From NCBI GenBank assembly GCA_937900755.1, contig CALCDN010000074.1, forward strand, positions 1 to 24,387: a stretch of DNA of 24,387 bases, written 5' to 3'. The DNA is from an uncultured Acetobacter sp. (GTDB lineage: Bacteria; Pseudomonadota; Alphaproteobacteria; Acetobacterales; Acetobacteraceae). Each line of letters opens with the position of its first letter. Positions within the stretch are counted from its first letter, which is position 1. The notes beneath the pieces are model-generated. The model did no database searches, was not told the origin of the DNA, and saw nothing but the letters and a program-made list of their open reading frames with translations. The position numbers and the translations under genes are program-made. Below, in pieces: positions 15,146-22,065 of the stretch.

Positions 15146-16537
15146 ATGGCCTACGCGACAACCAACCCCTATACGGGCGAAGTTCTTGCCACGTTCCCCG
15201 ATGCAACGGATGCGGAAGTCCAGACCGCTCTGGCACAGGCCCACGCTGCCTATGAAAGCTGGCGCGAAACATCCTTTGCCGAACGGGCACGGATTATGCA
15301 TGCCGCCGCGGCCATTCTGCGCCGGGATGTGGACAAATATGCCCTGCTTGGCACGCTGGAAATGGGCAAGCTGCTCGAGGAATCCAGAAAGGAAGTTATC
15401 CTTTCCGCGGAAATTTTTGAATATTACGCAAAATTTGCGGAAAACCTGCTCAAGCCTGAATCTCTGCCGGTTGCGCATCCATCGGAAGGCAAGGCAACGC
15501 TGGTGCATGAACCGCTGGGGATCGTGCTGGCGATTGAGCCCTGGAATTTTCCCTTTTATCAGGTTGTTCGCATTATTGCGCCGCAGCTTTCCGCCGGGAA
15601 TGCCGTACTGCTCAAGCATGCTTCCAACCTGCCGCAATGTGCGGCCGCCTGCCAGGCGCTGATGGAAGAAGCGGGCCTGCCCAAGGGGCTGTTCCGTAAC
15701 CTGTACGCCGCACGGCCCCATACGGCCATGATTTTGAATGACCCCCGCGTGTGTGGTGTGGCTCTGACCGGCTCCGAAGGCGCGGGTGTCATTATTGCTG
15801 GCACGGCAGGTAAAGCGCTTAAAAAAGCCACTATGGAACTGGGTGGGGCAGATGCCTTTATTGTCCTGGATGATGCCGATGTGGAAAAAGCGGCCAAGTG
15901 GGCCGTGCTCGGCCGTCACTGGAACGCCGGTCAGGTCTGTGTGTCCGCCAAACGCCTGATTGTGGCGGATGCCGTGTATGACCGCTTTGTGGCGCTGTAC
16001 AAAAAAGGCGTTGCCGAACTCAGGGCGGGAGACCCGATGGACCCCTCCACGACACTTGCCCCTCTTTCTTCCCAGGGTGCCAAGGACGACCTGCATGACC
16101 AGGTGACACGGGCCATGGGCCACGGTGCGAAGGTGGAAGTGATTGGCGCGGCGGTGCCGGGCAAGGGCGCATTTTTCCAGCCGCTGCTGATGACAGGTCT
16201 GGATGAAAACAACGAAGCCCGGCACTGGGAATTTTTTGGCCCGGTTACGCAGCTTTACCGTGCGAAGGATGAACATGACGCCGTGCGCATCGCCAATGAT
16301 TCCCCCTATGGCCTTGGCGGTTCGGTCTTTACGCGAGATGAGGCACGTGGCGCGCGCGTGGCCGCACGGATCCGCACAGGCATGGTGTTTATCAACCATC
16401 CTTTGGCGCCCAAGGCGGACCTGCCGTTTGGGGGCATTGCCCGCTCTGGCTATGGCCGCGAACTGATCGGGCTTGGGATCAAGGAGTTTGTCAATCACAA
16501 GCTGATTAATACGGTTGATATTGACGCGCCGTTCTGA
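15146..16537 (+). CDS. NAD(P)+-dependent succinate-semialdehyde/aldehyde dehydrogenase, Sad/YneI-like
   Basis: A 463-residue aldehyde dehydrogenase, the short length typical of E. coli Sad (YneI). Catalytic residues are in place: Asn134 (EPWNFP), Glu231 (MELGG) and nucleophile Cys265 (GQVCVSAKR). The EFFGPV segment and the C-terminal PFGGIARSGYGREL are also typical. The likely reaction is oxidation of succinic semialdehyde or another aldehyde to the acid with reduction of NAD(P)+; the true substrate may be broader. The ATG at 15146 is chosen because it has a gtgagg Shine-Dalgarno at about 15135-15140 and matches family N-termini; the frame is open to 15080. Two NemR-like boxes upstream suggest induction by electrophiles. 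A terminator-like hairpin follows, then NDH-2, which could reoxidise the NADH made here. Confidence 0.92.
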   Translation: MAYATTNPYTGEVLATFPDATDAEVQTALAQAHAAYESWRETSFAERARIMHAAAAILRRDVDKYALLGTLEMGKLLEESRKEVILSAEIFEYYAKFAENLLKPESLPVAHPSEGKATLVHEPLGIVLAIEPWNFPFYQVVRIIAPQLSAGNAVLLKHASNLPQCAAACQALMEEAGLPKGLFRNLYAARPHTAMILNDPRVCGVALTGSEGAGVIIAGTAGKALKKATMELGGADAFIVLDDADVEKAAKWAVLGRHWNAGQVCVSAKRLIVADAVYDRFVALYKKGVAELRAGDPMDPSTTLAPLSSQGAKDDLHDQVTRAMGHGAKVEVIGAAVPGKGAFFQPLLMTGLDENNEARHWEFFGPVTQLYRAKDEHDAVRIANDSPYGLGGSVFTRDEARGARVAARIRTGMVFINHPLAPKADLPFGGIARSGYGRELIGLGIKEFVNHKLINTVDIDAPF

Positions 16538-16546
16538 CGAACAGAC

Positions 16547-16576
16547 CCCGGTGGATGTAGAATTCCACCGGGTTTT
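16547..16576 (+). terminator. Terminator after the aldehyde dehydrogenase
   Basis: A perfect 9-bp GC-rich stem (cccggtgga at 16547-16555, tccaccggg at 16564-16572) with an 8-base loop, followed by four T residues, starts 9 bp after the stop codon. The short T run means termination may be partial. Confidence 0.8.
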
Positions 16577-16593
16577 AAAAAATAGACTGTGTA

Positions 16594-16621
16594 TCTGATA
16601 CTTTTTTATAAAAGTATCAGA
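16594..16621. repeat. 12-bp perfect hairpin upstream of ndh
   Basis: Arms tctgatactttt (16594-16605) and aaaagtatcaga (16610-16621) are exact complements around a 4-base loop. It lies between the preceding terminator and ndh, 105 bp before the ndh ATG. It could be a regulator site, an mRNA leader structure, or a second terminator read from the minus strand. No family is recognised. Confidence 0.75.
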
Positions 16622-16726
16622 CCTGAAATCCCATCCCAAAAATAATCCTGCCGTGGTTTCCATGCGGCGGACCAGCCGTGTCCGCTCTTCCATCCTGCCT
16701 ATTTTTAAAAGAGGTTTGTAAAACCA

Positions 16727-18019
16727 ATGTCGTCCAGGTCTGAAATTCTTATTGTTGGCGGTGGTGTGGCGGGGCTGGCTCTTGCAACACGTCTGGGCAA
16801 AACTCTGGGCAGGCAGGGAAAAGCCAGGATTACCCTGGTGGATAAAAGTTTTTGCCATGTCTGGAAACCGATGCTGCATTGTTTTGCCGCAGGTACGGTC
16901 ATGAACGAAAACGATCGTATCAGTTTCATGTCACAGGCCAGCGGGAATTATTTTGAATTCTGGCCTGGTGAGGTTGTTTCTCTTGATCGCGAAAAAAGAC
17001 AGGTAACGCTGAGCCCTTTTCAGGCTTCTGATGGTACGCCCGTTCTGGAAAGCCGGACATTGACGTATGACGCCATTGTACTGGCGGTAGGGAGTTGCGC
17101 CAACGATTTTGGCACGCCAGGGGTCAAGGAAAACTGTCTTTTCATTGATAACTTTGTAGAAGCCAACGCTTTTAACGAGAAGTTTCGCATGGAACTGCTC
17201 AAGGCCTTTGCCAATACTGCCCAGTTGGATATCGCCATTGTCGGTGGCGGGGCCACGGGCACCCAACTGGCAGCGGAACTGCACAAGTCGCTTGAAATTG
17301 TGGACCCGGTCAGCCTGCATGCCTTTGGCAAGGAGCCCCCCCGGCTCAGTATTACGTTGCTCCAGTCTGGTGTGCGAATTCTTCCTGCTTTTCCTGAATC
17401 TGTTTCGGCCGCGGCGCAGCAGGAGCTTGAGCGTATCGGGGTTCATGTTCGCACATCGGCCAGAGTGGCCGGGGCGGACCAGAACGGGTTTATTCTCAAG
17501 GACGGCACGCATGTGCCCGCAGCGCTGCGTGTGTGGGCGGCGGGGGTGCGAGCACCCGAAGTCACGCGCGCGTATGGTGGGCTCTCGCTTAACCGTTCCG
17601 GCCAGATACAGGTCAAACCCAACCTGTGCGTCATTGACGATGAACGGATATTTGCAATGGGGGACTGCTCCTTTATTACGGATGACCCCTTGCCCGCCAC
17701 GGCACAGGTCGCCCGCCAGCAGGCGATCCATCTTGCAAGGCATCTGCCCGCATGGATTGAACATGGCAAGGAGGTCCCGTCCTGTATTTTTCATAACAAG
17801 GGCGCCATTGTTGCGTTGGGCAACTATAACGGCTGGGCGGCACTGCCGGGTGGGCGCGTACTGGGGGGCGGCTTTATGCGCGGTCTCTCCGCCCGTATTG
17901 GCCATATGATGCTGTATAGAAAACACCAGGTTGAGTTGTATGGTATTCTGCGTGGCCTTGCATCCATTTTTGCCGACCGGATTGAAACCTTTATTCGTCC
18001 TCCCGTGCGTCTGGATTAA
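16727..18019 (+). CDS. ndh: Type II NADH:quinone oxidoreductase (NDH-2)
   Basis: A 430-residue single-subunit flavoprotein that passes electrons from NADH to quinone at the inner face of the membrane without pumping protons. Two dinucleotide-binding folds are visible: FAD site GGGVAGL (11-17) and NADH site IVGGGATGTQLAAE (171-184). It also has VWAAGV (269-274), MGDCSF (311-316) and the quinone-site signature ATAQVARQQA (324-333). The C-terminal region (about 385-425) holds amphipathic helices expected for membrane attachment. An agagg Shine-Dalgarno (16709-16713) precedes the ATG. In acetic acid bacteria NDH-2 is an important route for NADH reoxidation during oxidative fermentation. It lies 189 bp after the NAD-linked dehydrogenase, but a terminator and a hairpin separate them, so it is probably transcribed on its own. 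Convergent with the porin gene. Confidence 0.92.
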   Translation: MSSRSEILIVGGGVAGLALATRLGKTLGRQGKARITLVDKSFCHVWKPMLHCFAAGTVMNENDRISFMSQASGNYFEFWPGEVVSLDREKRQVTLSPFQASDGTPVLESRTLTYDAIVLAVGSCANDFGTPGVKENCLFIDNFVEANAFNEKFRMELLKAFANTAQLDIAIVGGGATGTQLAAELHKSLEIVDPVSLHAFGKEPPRLSITLLQSGVRILPAFPESVSAAAQQELERIGVHVRTSARVAGADQNGFILKDGTHVPAALRVWAAGVRAPEVTRAYGGLSLNRSGQIQVKPNLCVIDDERIFAMGDCSFITDDPLPATAQVARQQAIHLARHLPAWIEHGKEVPSCIFHNKGAIVALGNYNGWAALPGGRVLGGGFMRGLSARIGHMMLYRKHQVELYGILRGLASIFADRIETFIRPPVRLD

Positions 18020-18081
18020 CGCTGGCGCGGGCTTATTGTGGGGGGGACGACCAGCCCCGCGTGTTTGTTGCAGACAAAGAC

Positions 18082-19956
18082 TCAGTTCTGGAACGGGTAG
18101 TACCGGAACGTGACAAAAACCGTGTTCCCATTTGCCGTGGGGCGGGAGACATTGCCTGCATCGTCCACCCCGCGAAAGGCGAACTTGCGCACGTAGGTAT
18201 ATTGCAGGCCGGTCATGACGCTGCCGTAGCGCCCATCCAGCAGATGCCACCACCCCCCCATTGTATAGGAAACCAGCGACTGGGTCTGGGCATTGCATGT
18301 TCCGAGCATGACGGCGCAGCCCGAAAGCTTGGCGTTGGGTGACCCGTACCCATAATAGTTGCCATCCGCCCCTTCATACACGGTGCGGTGGGCGGCTTCC
18401 ACGCCGCCATAGGTGTAAAGGAGCAGGTTATCTGTCGGGTGGCCGATCAGGCCGAGAGACCCTATGATTTCCCGCAAGGGGGCGGGGGCGCCTGTGCTGC
18501 TCAGGGTCATGTCCGGTAACTGGCTGGGGCCATACCGGCCAATGCCCTTGCCTGCCAGCACGTCCCCTACAAGCTGCATTTTGCCCGACAGGAGCGGCGC
18601 TGCCATGGAGCCCCCCACGCCGCCGCCAAACGCCACGCGTGAGTGAGCCTGACCGCCAATGCCACCAGTGCCGCCGCCATTGACAACAATGGTGCGGAAC
18701 CATCGGGCCAGACCATAAAGCTCGTAATGTCCGACGGATGTGTCGACCGCCCCTTTCAGAACAATGTCGGGTGCGGCGTCCAGGCTGTAATGGGCTTCGG
18801 GGTCCAGCATGCCGGTGCCCGTGCTGTTGTAGATCACGTGCGGGCCGGATGTCTGCCCCATGGCCGCGGGAATGTTGCCCCCAGAATCCAGCGTTGAATC
18901 ATCAAAGCCAAGGGTGGCCTGTGGCGTTTCAACAGACAGGCCCAGCCACCATTTGCGATGAAAGTCCTTGATGAAGCGTACTTGTGGAACACGTGTGAAG
19001 ATAACGCCGGGGATAAGGTTGCTATCCACAACCGGTGGCAGCTGTTCGTGCCTGCGGAGCAGGGTGTTGGCGTAGCCCGTGGTCAGGCTCCATGCCTGCC
19101 CGGCCAGAAAGTGCAGACCAAACTCCTGGTCGTCCGCGGCCAGATAGGCCTGCCTCATCCTGGGGACATAGCTGTTGGTCTGCACCGCGTTGGAATTGCT
19201 GCCCGAACCGCCAAAGTCACTTTCCACATAGGCCTCAACGGTAACGCCCTTGGCCGGTTTGCCTTCGATCAGCAGGCTGAAGCGGCTTAACTGGGCTGTC
19301 GGGCGATATTCCGAGGCATGGGCATTGGGGTTGCCCGAATAGGGGAAGGCCCCCCAGGGGGTGGCGGGGCCAGCGGTCAGGTTCTTGTCCCGGTAGATAT
19401 TGGACATATCCACAAACCCGCCGAGCTTGACCGAGACAGACCCGATTTTAAAAATGGGGGGCAGGCTGTCTACTTCCGTTTGGGTCAGCGCCGTAGGGCT
19501 GGAAGAAGACAGGTTGATGCTTTTAACGCTTTGCGGTTCCTGCGCTACGTCAACAGGTGCGGGATCGGCAGAAAAGGGGGCGACTGGCTGGTTATCAATA
19601 CGCACCGGGCCTGCCAGGCCTTCCGCCAGTCCCTCGGCCTGCGAAGTGGAAATGGACGGTGCCGCATGGGCTTTGACACCGCCAGGGGCCTGTGCGCTGG
19701 AAGTGTATCGGGTGGTGCGGCCTTGCTGCGCGGCATCTGGCAGGTGGCGGAGTGCGGCATGGGTTGCCCGCTGGCCTTTCTGCAGGTCTTTGACCTGTGC
19801 TTGCAGTTGCAGAACCATGCTGCGTAGCTGGGCAATTTCCGCGCTGCTGTCAGCCTGTGCGGACTGGGGCATGCAGGTTATGCAGCCTATGGCGCATGTC
19901 AGCCCGAGAGACCACAATTCCGACCCATGCTTATGTGGAAAAAACTGCTTTTTCAC
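18082..19956 (-). CDS. Outer-membrane porin with N-terminal coiled coil
   Basis: A 624-residue protein read from a GTG start (19956) with aggaa about 10-14 bases upstream. An N-terminal signal peptide ends near MPQSAQA (about residue 36). A short coiled-coil segment follows (about 38-65, with QLRSMVLQLQAQVKDLQK), then a low-complexity linker rich in Ala, Ser, Pro and Gln (about 70-165). The rest (about 170-624) has the alternating, aromatic- and glycine-rich pattern of a beta-barrel, beginning with SVSVKLGGFVDMSN and ending TFRYYPFQN. That layout matches coiled-coil trimeric porins of alphaproteobacteria. The final residue is Asn rather than the usual Phe, though Phe is third from the end. 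The substrate is unknown. A Crp/Fnr regulator lies upstream on the same strand after a 193-bp gap. Confidence 0.85.
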   Translation of the reverse strand: MKKQFFPHKHGSELWSLGLTCAIGCITCMPQSAQADSSAEIAQLRSMVLQLQAQVKDLQKGQRATHAALRHLPDAAQQGRTTRYTSSAQAPGGVKAHAAPSISTSQAEGLAEGLAGPVRIDNQPVAPFSADPAPVDVAQEPQSVKSINLSSSSPTALTQTEVDSLPPIFKIGSVSVKLGGFVDMSNIYRDKNLTAGPATPWGAFPYSGNPNAHASEYRPTAQLSRFSLLIEGKPAKGVTVEAYVESDFGGSGSNSNAVQTNSYVPRMRQAYLAADDQEFGLHFLAGQAWSLTTGYANTLLRRHEQLPPVVDSNLIPGVIFTRVPQVRFIKDFHRKWWLGLSVETPQATLGFDDSTLDSGGNIPAAMGQTSGPHVIYNSTGTGMLDPEAHYSLDAAPDIVLKGAVDTSVGHYELYGLARWFRTIVVNGGGTGGIGGQAHSRVAFGGGVGGSMAAPLLSGKMQLVGDVLAGKGIGRYGPSQLPDMTLSSTGAPAPLREIIGSLGLIGHPTDNLLLYTYGGVEAAHRTVYEGADGNYYGYGSPNAKLSGCAVMLGTCNAQTQSLVSYTMGGWWHLLDGRYGSVMTGLQYTYVRKFAFRGVDDAGNVSRPTANGNTVFVTFRYYPFQN

Positions 19957-20149
19957 CCTTGCCCGTTCCTCGTGTGTCGGCCAGGGACGAGTGTATTTGC
20001 AACGCCTTTACCGATAACGAAGCAGTGATTTAGCGGGTATTGCTTCCGCACAGATATGCCAATTTGACGACCCAACCATTCAGGCATGGGCAGGGGCTCC
20101 TGCGGTCAGGGCGTCTGGTGCGGGCTGGGGGTGTTTTGGCCTGGCGGCG

Positions 20150-20839
20150 TTATGCGTCCTTGAGCATGCGGATGTTAAGCTGTATCTGCCGGTGGTTGAT
20201 TTTTTTTATGTAATTCTTTGTTTCCAGATATTTGAATACTCTGCTGGTTGTTTCAAATGTCATGCCCAGATAATCGGCAATATCCTTGCGGCTCATGACA
20301 AGGGTGAGCACCTGTGTGGTGTGGTTGAAGTATTCCGCCCTTGTGCTGTAATCGAGCAAAAACCCGATCAGCTTGTTGGTTGCCGTTGGGCAGGACATGA
20401 GAATAATATGGTTTTTGGCCGCGATGAGGGAGGCGGATTTTTGCTGGAGCAGCAGGTCCATTACGCTCGGGTAGTCCTGGGCGAGGGTTTGCACGGCACT
20501 ACGGCGCAGGCGCTTGAGGTGTACGTCCACGAGCGCAATGGCGGACCATGCGTATACCTCGTTTTCAACCGTGCCCAAAAACCTGTCCGGCCATAAAAAA
20601 TCGAGCACCAGATTACGGCCATCTTCAAGCTGGTAATCAATCCGCAGCGCACCGGATTGGATGAAGTAGATAAAATCCGCACTTTCGCCCTGCCGGAACA
20701 CCACGCTTTTTGCGGGTTTTCTGATATCGGTAGAGATGCGCTCCAAAATGCAGAGTGTTTCAGGCATTGGAACATCAGAACCATTCGGGCAGGTGCCGCC
20801 GGAGTGGTCCTGATGGTGCAGGGGCACAACGTGCAGCAC
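20150..20839 (-). CDS. Crp/Fnr-family transcriptional regulator, FixK-like (no Fe-S cysteines)
   Basis: A 229-residue regulator. The cyclic-nucleotide-type beta-roll runs from about 30 to 125 (VVFRQGESADFIYFIQSGALRI), followed by a dimer helix. The C-terminal helix-turn-helix is SRKDIADYLGMTFETTSRVFKYLE (183-206, written in part). The recognition helix carries Glu196, Ser199 and Arg200 in the E-xx-SR pattern that reads TTGA half-sites in FNR and FixK. Only three cysteines are present (17, 30, 150), not the four-Cys set that binds FNR's cluster, so it probably senses something else or is controlled by its own level, as for FixK. The first 24 residues may be untranslated; Met25 is an alternative start. 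A predicted promoter with a palindrome in its spacer lies at 20958-20986. Confidence 0.88.
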   Translation of the reverse strand: MLHVVPLHHQDHSGGTCPNGSDVPMPETLCILERISTDIRKPAKSVVFRQGESADFIYFIQSGALRIDYQLEDGRNLVLDFLWPDRFLGTVENEVYAWSAIALVDVHLKRLRRSAVQTLAQDYPSVMDLLLQQKSASLIAAKNHIILMSCPTATNKLIGFLLDYSTRAEYFNHTTQVLTLVMSRKDIADYLGMTFETTSRVFKYLETKNYIKKINHRQIQLNIRMLKDA

Positions 20840-20957
20840 GTTACGGGGTGCCGTACAGCAAAACGCAGGGTGCTTTGTGAATGATCCTGTCCATAGTGCA
20901 TGCTCCCCGTGACGGTAAACCCATGCTCGCCATGACGGCGAGGTTGATGTCGGGATA

Positions 20958-20986
20958 TAAATAAACGAAACGGAACCGTTTCACAA
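20958..20986 (-). promoter_or_regulatory. Predicted promoter with internal palindrome upstream of the Crp/Fnr gene
   Basis: On the minus strand, -35 ttgtga (20986-20981), a 17-base spacer and -10 tattta (20963-20958) face the Crp/Fnr gene. The spacer contains the near-complete palindrome gaaacggaaccgtttc (20967-20982; 7-bp arms, 2-base centre). Repressors of the TetR or LacI type commonly bind there. It does not resemble the NemR box or an FNR/FixK box, so its regulator is probably encoded elsewhere. Confidence 0.6.
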
Positions 20987-21048
20987 CATCCGGCAGACTA
21001 CCGCCCGGGGGGCGGGGTTGAGCCCGGCCCTTTGGCCGCATGGTCGAT

Positions 21049-21759
21049 TTATGGGTGAGTGGAGAGAGCCTTTTTTTCCGCAAGGGCCAGTTGTGTCAGG
21101 TGTTTTTCGTTTTTTCGTAGGAAAATGCCCGAGCCTGTAAGGCCAAGCAGGGTCAGCACACCTATGGCCATGCCAGTCGGGCCGGAAACTTCCGATATTT
21201 TACGGCCAAGCAGGTAGGTACCCATTGTATAGCCCCCGGCCCAGCATGTGCCGCCCAAGGCGTTAAAAAGCATGAAACGCTTCCAGTGCATGTTGCATGC
21301 ACCGGCCAGCAAGGCCACGAAAACGCGCAGGACAGAGACAAAACGCCCCAAAAAGACAATGGCGCTCCCGTGGTGGCGAAACAGATACTGGCCAAGGACA
21401 AGCCGGTCGGGGGTCAGGCCAACCTTGCCGCCGTGCTTTTGCAGTAGCGGCAGCCCGAAGTGCCGCCCGATCAGATAGCCAAAATTGTCCCCGATAATGG
21501 CTCCGGCGATTGCGGCAAGGGCAACCCCCTGAATGGCCAGGTGGTGGGTTTTGAGGCAGTAAAGTGATGCGGTGATAATGCAGGTTTCAGCCGGAACGGG
21601 CAGGCCCATGCTTTCCATCAGGACAAGCAGGGTCACGATACCGTAACCGTAATGCTGCAGCAGCGTATCCAGATGATGTAGCAGGGGAGCGTCCTTTCTG
21701 GTGTTTCCGTATTTCTGATGCAGGCAGAGCGTTGGCGCTGGAAAGGGTTTCTGTTGCAT
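21049..21759 (-). CDS. DedA/SNARE-associated family membrane protein
   Basis: From the ATG at 21759 the protein has 236 residues, near the usual DedA length. A ggaag Shine-Dalgarno sits about 8 bases before this ATG. The frame is open to 21861, but the extra 34 residues look non-coding. Family signatures are VLMESMGLPVPAET, AGAIIGDNFGYLIGRHFG, the GRFVSVLRVFVALLAGACNM region with the conserved Arg residues, and FNALGGTCWAGGYTMGTYLLGR. DedA proteins help keep membrane potential and cell division normal, and some move phospholipid carriers across the membrane; the role here is not clear. It is on the same strand as the downstream Crp/Fnr and porin genes, separated from the former by about 210 bp that contains a separate promoter. 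Confidence 0.9.
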   Translation of the reverse strand: MQQKPFPAPTLCLHQKYGNTRKDAPLLHHLDTLLQHYGYGIVTLLVLMESMGLPVPAETCIITASLYCLKTHHLAIQGVALAAIAGAIIGDNFGYLIGRHFGLPLLQKHGGKVGLTPDRLVLGQYLFRHHGSAIVFLGRFVSVLRVFVALLAGACNMHWKRFMLFNALGGTCWAGGYTMGTYLLGRKISEVSGPTGMAIGVLTLLGLTGSGIFLRKNEKHLTQLALAEKKALSTHP

Positions 21760-22065
21760 GGCTGCACTTCCAGATGGGGGTGGGTTGCCGCCAGTTGGCG
21801 TGTTGCTCCCTTGTAAGAGTATAAAGAGGGTCTGGTGATGCTGGCACAGTGCATGCGGCAATAAAGTTTATAAATTAAAAACAAAAAACAAGTCAATTAA
21901 TATACAACAATATTATTGTGCACATATTAATTGGTAAACCAAAACTAAATATATGTCGGAAAAGCACAAATAATCGGTTTTTTAACGCTAAATATATTTT
22001 TGGGTGTGCTTAAAATTTAAAAAATTCATAGATCACTTTATGCCACTACATAAGGAAATGTGCGC
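21760..22065. other. AT-rich intergenic region with small palindromes
   Basis: About 300 bp of mostly AT-rich DNA between the divergent DedA and autotransporter genes. It holds two compact palindromes: acaata-t-tattgt (21907-21919) and ttggt-aa-accaa (21931-21942). A Shine-Dalgarno aagga (22052-22056) serves the autotransporter. Both promoters should lie here, but no single -35/-10 pair stands out because of the AT bias. Confidence 0.5.

Noticed and set aside
15071..16879. 602-codon minus-strand frame
   Set aside because: It covers the aldehyde dehydrogenase on the other strand, whose catalytic residues are all in place; the long frame is a result of GC-rich codon bias.
18027..18062. Possible bidirectional terminator between ndh and the porin
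   Set aside because: Only a 6-bp stem (cgcggg/cccgcg) with a long loop and no T run on either side.
16931..18298. 455-codon minus-strand frame
   Set aside because: It is antisense to ndh and overlaps the end of the porin; no recognisable domain.
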